Assembly: GCA_011109175.1 (NCBI GenBank) | Contig: RDEW01000012.1 | Coordinates: 1,329,141 to 1,393,140 of the forward strand | Reading direction: 5' to 3' | DNA: 64,000 bases | From: Dicyema japonicum | Lineage: Eukaryota; Dicyemida; Rhombozoa; Dicyemidae | Part shown: positions 22,476 to 33,829 of the stretch, in pieces | How the letters are laid out: every line of letters begins with the position of its first letter | Numbering within the stretch: position 1 is the first letter of the stretch | The notes under the pieces: generated by a model | Database searches by the model: none | What the model was told of the DNA's origin: nothing | The model's input: the letters and a program-made list of their open reading frames with translations, nothing else | Made by a program: the position numbers and the translations under genes

Positions 22476-22639
22476 AAGAAATTTTTGGCCAGTAGTTATT
22501 TCAACGATTTTGTTTTAGAAATTTTAGTTAAATTTTTTATTTAATAATTTTAATTTACTTAGTATGTTAAGCAAAAAAAGTAAGAATTTTATAATCGAAT
22601 TGTACTAGTTCCACGCATTGTTAAAATTTTTTATTCTTA

Positions 22640-23235
22640 TTTGGTGGATTTCATTGAAATAAATCTCCGCGACGCCATGTGCTGCTATTAGTTGAAGATT
22701 TCTGTTTTTTTGTTTGATCGTGCTCTTCCCCTTCCTATATAGTAGCGTCATGTCCCAGTGCCAAGCTGGCACGAAAAGGATCATTTGCTCTCCCACACTC
22801 GAGGAGTTTCCACGACTGCAAGGAATGGAAATCTTTACCTAAGTTCCAGATGGACTTGTGTGACGTAAAAGGACCTCAAGACATCAAGTGTCACGTGAAT
22901 CCTTGATGGCCTTTGGATCATTGAGCCAATGAAAATCACAACTTATGAATTAAAATCATCTAAGCATTAGTGTCCTCGTTGTCGGTAGATGGAATAAGGA
23001 AATCCGATATTTTTACAGTGGCACCTTTAAAATAGTTACAAAAATGATCAACGTATTAGTTTTAAATATTTCTTAGAGGAAAGATTCAATAAAAAACTGT
23101 TGGTAGAAAATCCACCAAGACCCTGTTTCTATAACAGTGGGAACTGGATAAACTGGAAACACTTAACTAGGAAACTGGATACACTTAACTGTTGCTAACT
23201 TTCTTGGTGTTTCCGGGATTAATAAATTAAATTAA
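22640..23235 (+). mobile_element. LINE 3' end, second copy
   Basis: Shares with 19050-19355 the blocks agtgcca-gc-ggca, gagtttccacgactgcaag, gaaactggatacacttaact and the end gtttccgggattaataaatt. The middle (22840-23130) is extra sequence absent from the 19090 copy. Confidence 0.55.
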
Positions 23236-23874
23236 AATTCACACTTTGAATAATTATTTATAACGGAATTGTATCAAAATGTATAAAAAAATTATGTGGA
23301 ATTTTATCAAAATATAAAGACTTGTATTAAATAAGTCGTGTTGAAAAAAAACTCTATAAAGTATTTGGTTAGTCACAAGCACAGAATAAAGATCTTTAAT
23401 GAAAATTTCATTTCTGTTATTACCAAATTGTGAAATACTATTTGTTAATTGTAAGAATATCCTATTGAAGATATGAACTGATTGATTTCAACGTGGAGAG
23501 AGGGGATAAGGATGAGTTGGTGGTAAGCTTTTATAAAAGGAGGAAAGTGACTTAGATATATTAAAAAATTAATTTATTATAGGAAAATCTGAAATTGAAT
23601 ATTACATCCAAAAATTATTAACACTGATAAAATAATGTTTATGCAATAAATAATGATTTTACATCAAATTTGTTATTGAAATACCAATTACCATAAACGA
23701 GATAATAAATAATTCACATTATTGTGGTTTGGTTTTTTAATTAATTTAAACTGTTACCTTGTTGATGAATTGCTTAGTAATTTAAAAAACCCAATACTAT
23801 TTAGCAAGTAACCAGTTTTATACAAATTATTCCAAATCAGCTTATATTTATTCAACTATGAATTCCTAATGCTC

Positions 23875-24100
23875 TCTGGATGAGGTCCAATGAGGACCAG
23901 GAGAAATCAATGAGACCAGTGAGGTGAATAGCACTTACCGTATGATGGACGGTGATTTGCCTTTCTATGGCAAACTAACTGTGGATTGACTCGTTAAAGA
24001 GGTACCACAGTCAGGGAATTGATGCAAAAGCCATGTTATTTCGACTGTCCCTTATCTCTAAGCTTACTTAATTCTAGGATAATAATAATTCAGGAATGAA
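23875..24100 (+). repeat. Dispersed repeat, copy 1
   Basis: Resembles, in inverted orientation, 32040-32240: a gatgaggtcc start, a ggattgactcgtt / ggattgactgatt block, and an end with ctgtctct/ctgtccct and ggaatgaataaat. It ends in a taataataatt tract, so it may be the 3' end of an unrecognised retroelement. Confidence 0.4.
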
Positions 24101-24478
24101 TAAATGAATTCCTAATACATTTCCTAAGAAGGAATTTCTAGTTATACTTTAAAATAATATTATTTGAGCTGGCAGCTAACTCTGTAATATGAGATGGATG
24201 ATTTTAGCGATTTAAATAAATTGTTGAAGTAATACTTGGATTATGCAATCTATCATAAAAATTAGTGACAGATAAATTATCATCGATTCGATAAACTCAA
24301 GAATAGGGTAGAATCAGTAAACTATTTTATTTTCACTATTATGAATATGTGCCTAGAAAAGACTACAAGTTCAAATTCGAATAAACCGCATCTACTGCGG
24401 TTAAAAATTAGACTAATTGAAATTCTTTGGATTCACCAAACTTGTTAATTTTACTAAATCGTGTTAAAGAGAACTAAA

Positions 24479-25870
24479 TTAAGTGTTACGGACTACTTTG
24501 GAGTTCTTTCTTGTTAAACAAACAACTAAATGGTAAAATAATAATAAACCAATCAAAACGATGGAAATAATTATGACTGCGAAAATGCTAACTCCAATAA
24601 TGATATTTTTTACGGTTCCATAATTATCTTCTGAAGTACCATTGGATCCTTCACTTTGATGTTCATCATCAGTTAATATTATCCTGTATATTTTATAATC
24701 AAATCCAGAATTATTTTCGGCAAACACATTATTTCGACTGACTCGTTGACCATCACAGCAATCACCCTAATATTCCTTACTATTTCTCTCAATTGGTCAT
24801 TTCCCCTAAACCAATAAATAGTCGTTGATTCGGGATTCTCAATCTCACATATTAGCGGCATTGTTTTTGGCTTTTTAATGAAATCACTTCAATCTCGTTA
24901 TTCATAATTTTCGGTTTTTCTATTATTATTGTATTAAGTTACCCATCAGTTGTATAGTGACATTCGTTAGGCTTAGAGATCTCGTTTGCAAACAAAGGGA
25001 AATACAGAGAAAGTCTCCCCCTTTTTCTAAGGCGCTTCGTTCAACTTTTTTCTGAACTTTATTAGTGTAAGTAATGGCTGAATCACTTTAGTAATAAATA
25101 AATTTGAACCAAAAATAGAACAAGCAAAACTGTCCAAAATGATCCCCCTTGTGCAAAACAACGGTTCGTCAGGAAAGGCTAGGGTAACATTTTGAGTTAG
25201 TGGTGAGCCTAATATATCTAATAATTTAAAAACCTGAAATTGTTAAATTAATGTCTTTTGTGATGATTCCGCTGATTTCATGGATACATTTTATATTCGA
25301 ATTGTTCATTGTGGAGCTTATGGAAATGAAGACCTGTTCTCCTAATCTTTAAATTTATTAGTTTACTTATTAGTTTAATATCCCATGTGGATTCGTCCGA
25401 TCCGTTAATCAAAATTTTGAATTTTTTATCTGAAACATTTCCAAGTTCTCAACACACATGAATGAAAAATGATCGTTTGGCTGTTTTTGGACAATTATAG
25501 TGGATTCAGTTGGTTCTAAAAATAATTGATCAAACAAACTCAGCTCAATCACTGTAATAGTGGAGATGTAATATTTCCATCACAACCACTGGACACGCAC
25601 ACATACTGCTCTTTCGATGACAATCGTTTGGTGAATGACAGATTATTACCCTTCGTAATGCTAACTTTTTGATTTAATTCATAGGGGACCTTTCCAATAA
25701 ATTCTAGTTTTTGAAATAACGTTACTGAGTTCCGAAATGAGCTTCAGATCTGCACTGTATAGTAAGTCCTGGATAAGAGTAAATTAGTAATCGTGGTAGT
25801 TCTGTGAATCTATGTTGGATTGTGTTCTCAACAAAATAAAGTAGTGTGAGTAGTATCATTCCCTACATTA
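24479..25870 (-). pseudogene. Decayed duplicate of the Ig receptor
   Basis: Aligns along the entire length with the intact receptor at 14167-15559, including the same intron sites (for example the 22-nt intron after ...FGTQ). Lesions relative to that copy: a 2-nt loss in exon 2 near 25695 that brings a TGA, a 1-nt loss near 25560, and a frame break before the last Ig domain near 24730 and again near 24890. The membrane helix (IIIGVSIFAVIIISIVLIGL) survives by chance. It sits directly beside the intact POLA2 gene, which suggests this was the original locus and the working copy is the moved one. Confidence 0.8.
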
Positions 25871-26256
25871 TACTCCGAAGTCTTTATATATTAATATTCA
25901 ATGAATAATATGAATTTACGAGCCAAACTGTCAATTATTATTTCCAGTATGCATAGAATCATATTAACTAAATCCTATTCCTTCTGACAGGTTTTCTTCC
26001 ACGTCCTTTCAATTTTTGGTTAAATGGGATTTTTCCCATATACTACTTTTATAATTCTTCATAACTCCTAGTTTCCAATTCCTCCTGAGTCTCTGTCAAT
26101 GTTCACAAAAAAGGAAACCATTGGGTGTTCGCTTATCATGAAAGTAAGTAGAATTTCGTCCAATACAGGTATTTCACCCCTCAATTATTTCCGATTACTC
26201 CTCCAAATACTTATCTGCCAGAATTAAATACAAACAAATTTATTTACAAAAACAAA

Positions 26257-28076
26257 TCAAGAAATTGATAGAATCTGAGCACATGTAACCTCCATTCCTG
26301 ATTTGACTGAATCATTTTCTTGAAGACTAGCATATGCGAATGTCCCCATTCTTTCTCCACGCATTACCCGTCCAGGATTAACACACAGACAGCCATCCAC
26401 GTTCTAAAATAGGCACAAGCTGAACCTTGATAAAATACTTCAAGTCAGAGGCAACAAGCATAACATGAGGGCGGTGGTCATATAATTCTGGGGTTATTCG
26501 TTCACTATAAAACAAATAATTTTCCATAGAAGGTGGAGGGTAAACAGGTTGAAATGAACGCTGGGAAAGCACGTGAGTCAAAAGACGACTAATTCTGTCA
26601 CCTGATGTACTACATTGGATAAGTAAGGATGCAATTACTTTGAGATTTCCCCCGCACTTAACATGAAGATCGAATCTGTCGAACAGGATGAGACTAAAAA
26701 CTGACTACCAATCGTGAGGGAATTAGGGTTAGATACACAATGAATTCGACTATGATTAGCACAGTCAAAGGGTGGCTGAGGATATACAGGCATATGGAAG
26801 GCATCCCTCTCTGATGGCACTAACACAATTTCAAGTCTTTCATTATTTGTAGATTGCAAGCACTCCTTTAGTAACATGACGACTCTGTTGAACATTTCTT
26901 CATAGGAATATTGTAAGGATTTGGTTTTTATGTCAACAAACGGACCCATCTAACCATTAATGCACAAACTTACCAAAAATAGCACATCAACCCCTGATTC
27001 ATGCTCAATCACATGTCTTAGTAGTAAGGAGAGAGTATCTAACCCCTCATCTGAGCTATAAGGCCCACAAGCCACAGCCAATCCCATCCCTCGCTTGTCA
27101 GTGAATCCACCAAGAGGTCTTTGAACTCCAAGGAACTGAGGGAGCGGGGGCTAAATGCTTGCAACATAAATACCAAGTAAATCTGAGAAACAGCGAAGAC
27201 ATTACCACCGGGATTACAGCCATGCAACATGACCACCTAAATAATATGCAAGTCCACCTGTCCCGGAAACAAAGTGTATGAGTTAGCGATGTTAGAAAAG
27301 TCCAATGATACGGTGAGACCACATGATGTTTCAAGAGATCCTAACAACTGCAAAGAGTTGATGTGAGTTTTATCACTTTCATTCACAATCATTCCTACAA
27401 TGTGGACTTGTTCCTTAATATAAAAGAAATTAAACCTGCGAGGGAAGACTCACGTGGGATAAATGCTCAATGTTGTAATGCTGACAGAAAAGATTGTCAA
27501 AATAATGTATTTTACGGTTTAATGAGATTGCCACATCAGCAGATTTATAAAACATAAATTTGTAGGGTTTAATGAAATACAGTGGAGTCATCGAGATTGT
27601 CCATCCTCTGTACCCTTTGTTAGTTGAGTTTATTCCATTGAATGAGTACAAGACTGAGGATTCAGTCTTTGATTCGTTAAACTAGGATTACTTATATGTT
27701 ATACCGAATTGTCCCCATAATCTGATAGGATTGATTTGTTGAGAAAACTTGGAGTCTACAATAATGAAAGTAAATACTGAGAGTCTCTTCTCTGTCTTGT
27801 GGTCCCCGACAACCTTCTATGAATAAGAATAGTCATAACATTATGAAACGAACTGGAGAAAGCATTAATAGTATCAATATTCAAAACACAGTCATGAGTG
27901 CATGAGTAGGCCATCCATTCAGCAGCTAACAATTGTGGTGTAATACTGAATGTGATTGCTATATGTTGTACTGCATTGTTTATATGACTGATACATTTGT
28001 TTATAATATTTATGTCTGCTATATCCACCATGTAATACGAAAATTCTTCTTTTATTTCTTCTATCCTTGCCCCCAT
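26257..28076 (-). CDS. POLA2: DNA polymerase alpha subunit B
   Basis: This is the regulatory B subunit of the polymerase alpha-primase complex, which starts each DNA strand in replication; it has an inactive phosphoesterase-like fold and an OB fold. Exon 1 starts MGARIEEI. Later exons read PYKFMFYKSADV, EQVHIVGMIVN, LFPGQ/VVMLHG, GMGLAVACGPYSSDEG, MGPFVDIK, LVPSERD...VYPQPPF, ILTQRS-like LSQRSFQPVYPPP, and NVDGCLCVNPGR, all in the family's order. Introns: 27435-27414 (22 nt), 27257-27237 (21), 27173-27151 (23), 26973-26950 (24), 26638-26610 (29), 26425-26404 (22). Splicing restores frame each time and the stop is at 26259-26257. Boundaries between 27760 and 27650 are uncertain. About 470 residues, shorter than the usual ~600, mainly in the N-terminal linker. 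Confidence 0.93.
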
Positions 28077-28149
28077 TCACTATTCAAATATTAATATTTT
28101 ATTTATTATTTATTTTTATTAAATAATAAATATTTTTCTGCTAATCTGT

Positions 28150-28850
28150 TGCTCTCCGAAAGCCTGACGGCGGTGTCAGACCGATTGCTATTGGAAACGT
28201 GTTCAGGAGACTTGCAGCTAAAGTCGCTTGCTTTTCTGGGGTTCAAAGATTACTTCCTATTTCAGTCCTATACAGATGGGCGTTGGAGTTCGTGGCGGTG
28301 CAGAGGCTTGTGTCCACGCAGTGAGGAGTTTTTTCACGTCGTCGTCCGAATGCAAAAGAGGACGTTGTTGTCTGCAAAGTAGATCTTAAGAACGCATTTA
28401 ATTCCATAAGGAGAGATCATTTATTGGAGTTATGCCAAAAAAAATTTACCACATATTTGGGAGATTGTTCGCCTTTCATATTCTAATCCATCATCATTGG
28501 TTTTCCACGATGCCATCATTAAATCACGAACTGGTGTTCAACAAGGCGACCCACTTGGACCTCTTCTTTTGCTTTGGGGATCCAGGGATAGCCGCATGCT
28601 TAAAATCACCTTTAATTTATGGTATTTGGATGACGGTACATTTTCGCACCTGTCGCGATTGAAACTTCGGGGAACTTTGGCCCTAAAACGCTGAAGTTCC
28701 TGAACCATTTGGGAAAACTACTAACTGACAAAACTGGTGATCTTCGTGAGACGAGATGGCTCAAGAAGAGGCTCTCGTTGGCTGTTGTCCGTGGGAATAG
28801 CTGTTGTCCGTGGAATCTCCAACAGCTGAATTAAAATTAACTATTCTTTT
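28150..28850 (+). mobile_element. LINE-B RT relic with internal deletion
   Basis: Across frames: KPDGGVRPIAIGN near 28160, KVDLKNAFNSI (motif A, 28380-28410), GVQQGDPLGPLL (28527-28560) and NLWYLDDGT (28616-28640, catalytic YLDD), then a jump to APVAIETSGNFGPK and the family C-terminus ending VVRGNS near 28800. The part between palm and C-terminus, including the nuclease-like region, is deleted. Confidence 0.75.
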
Positions 28851-28884
28851 TCCATTTAAAATTTTGTAATATTAATAGTAAGGC

Positions 28885-28960
28885 CTCTGAACCCCTGGTT
28901 TGAATCTCGTTGCTGTACATTCCGACTGAAGGTTCCACGCATCACGTATTTAAATGAACA
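28885..28960 (+). mobile_element. tRNA-derived SINE head, diverged
   Basis: Box B-like GGTTTGAATCTCGTTGCTGT and the following ttcc-actgaaggttccacgc match the SINE1 head (TGTTCGATTCTCGCTGCTGT, ggtggaaggttctacgc). The rest differs from SINE1. Confidence 0.45.
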
Positions 28961-29479
28961 ATTAAGCACAGATGTATGGGTTTGAACCCCCACCGGAGGG
29001 TATGGGTTTGATCAAAAACTTCTTCTGTTCATTTCCATGGACTAGAATGACATCATCTGATAGGTCTGTTTAAGGTGGCATCCATCTGGCAGGGACATAC
29101 GTTTTATACTTCTTTTCTTTCGAAATGTCGTCGAATGGTATTTTACAAAGTTTAAAGGTAGTTTAGATTACATTGAACAGATTGCTTGGTGGACTGACTA
29201 CCCTTAAAAACGTCCGTTGTTCTTAGGTAGGAAATGCTTAGCAGAGATGAATTTTTAAATTATGTCTGATGACTCTGTAACAGCTTCTGGATTAGTTTAC
29301 TGCTGTTGTAACTTATGGATTAAAATTTGCGTCAATTAATGTAATTTAATTCTATTGCTAAGAAACTGGATGGAAAGTAATAGTGAGGTGATGGAAACCC
29401 TGAACGATGCAATATATGATAAAGAACTATTGGAAGAGGTAAGAATAAACTTATTGGAGATTTATTACAAGTACTCCAC

Positions 29480-30010
29480 TAATGTTGATCATGGCCACAG
29501 AAAGAATACAAATTAACCTGGATCGGCTTAATGCCTGGATAATGGAAAACCGGTTCGTGGTGAATGCAGAGAAGTCGTCTACGTCCCTTTTTTACCTCTG
29601 ACACAAGATTGGGAAGGAAGACAGTCACTTGAAATCAAACAAGGTTGACATCTTCTTCAAGTGATGTCAAAGGATCTTGGGTGTGACAATTGATATGCAT
29701 TCTGTTTGACACCACACGTAGAAAACATTCTATCGAAATGCGAGAAGAAACTGAACGTATTGAAAAGTTTATCGGGAATCACTCACCCGGACCTGATGAA
29801 CGTGTATAAATACATCGAGCATGTTACTCGTATGCATGTGCCGTCTAGTGGGGACCGTGCATATCTTGGACAAATATGAGAAAAATCGAAGAAATGCAAA
29901 AGAGGGCTTACTGAGTATCGGAGCGCTGGATTTGTGAAGATCACCGAACCGGTCCGACGCTCTGGAGGCCCTTATGAGACTAGACTCCAGATCACGGAAA
30001 TGTGGCCCTG
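29480..30010 (+). mobile_element. LINE-A fragment after the RT palm
   Basis: Matches 57040-57560 at nucleotide and protein level (ATERIQINLDRLNAW-like start, then LGV-...H and ENILSKCEKKLNVLK). Multiple stops. It ends directly upstream of the small coiled-coil gene. Confidence 0.7.
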
Positions 30011-30031
30011 AAAAATCAGTAAGTAATTATC

Positions 30032-30474
30032 ATGCCAAAACCGCCGAAAATAAGGAAAACAAAATATCTAAAGTCGAATACGTTAGTCATTGTAGAAAAA
30101 AGGTGAAACTATAATCTCCAAAATTGGAGAGCTAAAACGGATTAATTCAAATATTAAGAAAAGTGAGTAAAGTTAAGCGAAAAATATTTAAAATTAATTT
30201 GAACAAAAAGATGAAAATGAGTTACATAAAAATTACAAAGTTTCATAAACTCTCAAGTTTGAGCAATACACTGTTCGTAGCGTCAAGTCCTAAACAGCTG
30301 TATAAGGAACAGATTACTAATGAATCACGCGTTTCTGTTAAATATTCAGTTTCGTAGAAAATCGACTTAATTAGACACCAAAATTTTTTAATCGACTCAA
30401 ATAACATTAATCAGCTTAAAAGTAGATATAGAATTCTCGAAAATAAGATTGAAAAATTGTTAGATAAAAGCTAG
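30032..30474 (+). CDS. Small basic protein with C-terminal coiled coil
   Basis: Three exons (30032-30102, 30159-30353, 30375-30474) with GT/AG introns of 56 and 21 nt give a 121-residue frame starting MPKPPKIRKTKYLK and ending LLDKS. The N-terminal two thirds are very rich in lysine and arginine; the end (QLKSRYRILENKIEKLLDKS) has heptad-like spacing typical of a short coiled coil. The 21-nt second intron is the size seen in POLA2 and restores frame exactly, which supports a real gene. I do not recognise the family. The 56-nt first intron is the least sure element. A nucleic-acid-binding or cytoskeletal role would fit the composition, but that is a guess. Confidence 0.55.
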
Positions 30475-30599
30475 GTGCTGTTCTATTCACGGAAAATCTG
30501 CTTGAAGTTTTTATGTGGTGCAAAACAGGAGAGGTTGATAAGATGGCAAATTGTGAAAAAAGACTCAATTATTAATTATTAAAAAGAGCACTCCCGAGA

Positions 30600-30890
30600 A
30601 AACATAAAATTAGTTAAGTTTCCCTTGTGCCGTATTCCTAATGGTCCTCTCCGTCAGCCGACCATGATCCTCTGTTGCGCGCTAGTTCTCTTAGGTAGTC
30701 TAGGTCGTCCGCCATTTCCATTATAATGTTAGATGCTACCCACACTCTTGTAACCCAGTTAATCCGGTCCTGATGGAGTGCAAATTCGAGACCATAATGT
30801 CGGCAGGCCGATGAGAGGGTAAAAAGGTGGAATTTTCTAAACAGTTCTGTAAATTGTATGGTCGTTTTTGTCTTGATCAAAATCTGACTT
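30600..30890 (-). mobile_element. LINE-D C-terminal fragment
   Basis: The minus strand reads DRINWVTRVWVASNIIMEMA then DYLRELARNRGSW, an RTE-like C-terminus, and its 3' tail ends tcgggagtgctctttttaat, near the LINE-D tail at 59840-59865. Confidence 0.5.
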
Positions 30891-31029
30891 ACATAAACCG
30901 AAATCAGATCAAAAATTCTTAAATGTCAGGAATAATCGAGTGCATTATAAACTAAGGAAATGCTTGTTTAAAGACTAGCAAGAATTAACACCCTTTATTA
31001 AACCATAAGTCCTGTTAGGTTATTCATTT

Positions 31030-31145
31030 TTTAGTTTCACTTACTTTTTTTAGTTTACCCTTCATCTTATTTTTTTTGACTTCTTCCATTACTTTGTCTT
31101 TTCCTTTTGGTTGTGTTGGCACTCCTTCAGGTTGAGTTTTTCTTA
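31030..31145 (-). CDS. Possible last exon of a lysine-rich protein
   Basis: The minus strand has an acceptor-like ttattttaag followed by an open frame RKTQPEGVPTQPKGKDKVME and more lysines to a stop near 31030. It could be the last exon of an unrecognised gene. No upstream exon was found. Confidence 0.2.
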
Positions 31146-31299
31146 AAATAATAACCCAAATTACCCCATAGTGAATGTCAAATGTGCGCTAATCAATCTA
31201 ATATAGGATGAGGATTAATTCATTTACGTTGGAATATTATTACTTCCGCGTTTGATAGATTTATGTCATGTTTTAATGTTAACATTTAGTTGGGCAATT

Positions 31300-31445
31300 T
31301 TTCCTTGAAGGATAACATTTGCGAATGTTCCCATTTTTCATACTCCACTTAGCCATCAAGGATCAGCACACAATTCAACTTACGGAAAATATTTCAAGTT
31401 GAAGCCAACACACATAACTTGAGGTCTTTTGGCAATAATACAAGA
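31300..31445 (-). pseudogene. POLA2 3' fragment, third stray copy
   Basis: Resembles 26320-26470 (aacatttgcgaatgttcccat, ggat-a-cacacaat, atttcaagt, cataac-tgagg). More diverged than the copy at 15940 and without open frame. Confidence 0.55.
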
Positions 31446-31512
31446 CTATTCAACAAACATGGATTTGAGATAAAATCAAGTGGAAATCTGGTTATTTCAT
31501 AGTTTAAAAATG

Positions 31513-31715
31513 TTAATAATAACAGCCTTTTCACGAGAGCCATAATATTTAATTCTCCGCATAGGCAGGACACACTTTATTTAAGTAAAGAACAGTTAAT
31601 TTTAACTAATCATAGAGCAAAGGAATGATCTTCACTTCTGTTTTCTTTTTCTTGTATGTGGTTCTTTTTAGACTATCCAGTTCCGCAGTGAAGTCCACTG
31701 ATGACGGCGTCACTC
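31513..31715 (-). mobile_element. SINE1, 5'-truncated copy
   Basis: Inverted SINE1 body and tail: starts at ccttttcacgagagcc and ends at gatgacggcgtcact. Close to 9163-9372. Confidence 0.8.
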
Positions 31716-31789
31716 ATTAATGTCCAGTTTACGAATTCTCTGAGAAATTGATAGTTCAAAGGTAAAATCGCTAAAGAACAGTCAGAAAC

Positions 31790-31960
31790 TTTATTATACA
31801 TTCCGATGCTAATCGTTTGTAAGGTGGAAGGGAAAGAGGCCATTCACACAGGTGGCGTCCTAGACGAGGTATCCCGTAGGAATATAGTTTTCTCGTCAGA
31901 CCATTTGTTGTTTGGGCCAGACCAAGAGGCTCAATCTGAACAGGGATCCAGGACTATGAA
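31790..31960 (-). mobile_element. LINE-B fragment
   Basis: Minus strand: IPVQIEPLGLAQTTNG, then a stretch ending CVNGLFPF, matching LINE-B before the KRPDG block (34080-34240). Confidence 0.5.
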
Positions 31961-32039
31961 GTATTTTTTTATAATGGTCTTGTAAAGTAATTTTTCGTCT
32001 TAATCTGATTAACCGGTTAATAAAGATTAAGAGATATGA

Positions 32040-32240
32040 ATGAATAAATTCTTATCACGGAATTAAGGTTACAGATGAGAGACAGGTCCTCACTGGGGGG
32101 TCCTTTTTCAATCAGTCAATCCGCAGTAAAGTGACTATGAAGGAAGATCACGGCTCTTCATACAGAAGGCCGCTATTCTCTCCTCCACAGTCGGCCTATG
32201 GCCTAATCTCAACATTTTCATCTGGTTCTTATTAACTCAC
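32040..32240 (-). repeat. Dispersed repeat, copy 2
   Basis: Inverted partner of 23875-24100 (see there); carries the variant ggattgactgattgaaaaag on the minus strand. Confidence 0.4.
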
Positions 32241-32519
32241 GTCGGACCTCATCTGGAGGGGGAACTTTATAGGTGATTGTCTTTATCAAGACATTTTCTA
32301 TTTTCGGGGAAAAACCATTCCCTGTATTTACATAAAAGTGATTTTTAATAAAAAGTAGCCAAAACGATCTCCCTGAAGGCCATGAGAAAACTAACCCATG
32401 GAATCCGGAACTTTCGAAGACACATCGTCGCTTGTAATTTCTTCTACCTAGATCAATATCTTCTCTGTAGTCGTTTTAAGTCTAAATTGCACACATAGCT
32501 AGTAAGTTCTTACTTTTCA

Positions 32520-33000
32520 CCACAAGTAATTTACAATCCGAATAGCATTTCCTGAGATCGAAAATATGAATACAATTTGTCTTTTCGATAGAGAGGTCGA
32601 CCTCTTATTTTGAACCAGACATCAATCCAGCTAATGTATTCCAAATTCCTCATTCGAAAGTCCCAGTTTTTGTACTTATCTGAGACGAAAACGTTGTTGG
32701 CATAAATAAGCAATTGTGAATGCCATATCTGCTTGGGAAGTCCGTTATAAATGTTTAAAAAATTCTCAGGGTAGATCACTAAAGGACACTGTTTCATCAA
32801 AGTCTCTTCAGAGATGAGTTCTTGTTTCAAAAATAATTTTCTTCCACATATGAAGCTTTGATTAAATAATTCAGATTATTCGGTATACTCGCTCACCAAA
32901 GCTGTTTCTGTATGCCGCAAAATGTCAAAAGCCTTGAAAATATCGATGAAAATGAAATTGAGATGATTTAAAAGCACGTGTATTTGAGATAGAATAGTCA
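32520..33000 (-). mobile_element. CR1/Jockey-like LINE RT fragment
   Basis: On the minus strand: FIDIFKAFDILRHTETAL (motif A, near 32900-32960), then IYANNVFVSDKYKNW (decayed YADD, near 32690), then EYISWIDVWFKI. The catalytic YADD has become YANN, so it is inactive. Coding traces continue weakly to about 33500. Confidence 0.6.
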
Positions 33001-33829
33001 GTTATCGCAGGACATCTCCAGTCGAAAGTCAAACAGATTCCGCTTCAGAAAGTTCAGTTTGAAAATCTCTTGTAGATTGTTATTTTTTTGGTGGTCAATT
33101 GTTAATAAAGAGGCTACATTTTTTATATTTGACGAGAGTGCCCCCTCTAGGACAGTATTGTCAGTTAGGGTTGGGCGTCTACTACAAATTCCATACGTTC
33201 GATATTCTTTTCACCTGATAGACTCCTCTGAAAAATATTCACGTGGCCGGTATCCGTTTGTTGTATTTTTCAATTTTTTAGTTGAATACGCCTTATGTCT
33301 AGACAAACGACAGATAATAAAGCTCCAAGGATGTAGCTTCTATTCGAGCTAATATCCAGCATTGAAATGATCTCTTTCTTCTCTGACGAAGCGACCAATG
33401 TTCCTAGTGGTCATTTTGATGCTCTTAGTATAGTAAATTAAGTCATCATCTTCGATCGAGAAAGCTAATTTTTTCGGAATAACTCCAAGAGCTTCAATAT
33501 GATGTCTGCGACTTTTTGATTACTAGGACAACCGAAAAGTTGCATTAAAAAAAATTGACCTTAAAATGTCAATTAAATTGCCCTAGAATATTAAACTGCT
33601 GACCTAATAGGTATAAAAAGTTGACCTAAAAATGATAAGTTGATTTTATTTTTTTAAACACGAAATGAGATAATATTTTACATTTTTACTTATATCATTT
33701 GTTAAAATTTTGCGAAAAAGCGATAATGACCTCTCCACTTAGCAAGATGTTGCCTGGAATTCGATTATCAATGAAAGAAATTACTATTTCAGTTGATTCT
33801 AGTTTTATTAATGCAAAAACTAACAGTTA

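Noticed and set aside
27039-27334. Minus open frames of 65 and 78 codons as separate genes
   Set aside because: They are read-through of POLA2 exons into the introns at 27151-27173 and 27237-27257.
33525-33595. A 60-bp miniature hAT element (taggacaacc ... ttgcccta)
   Set aside because: Ends resemble the hAT family but no 8-bp target duplication surrounds it and one end has a mismatch; too short to trust.
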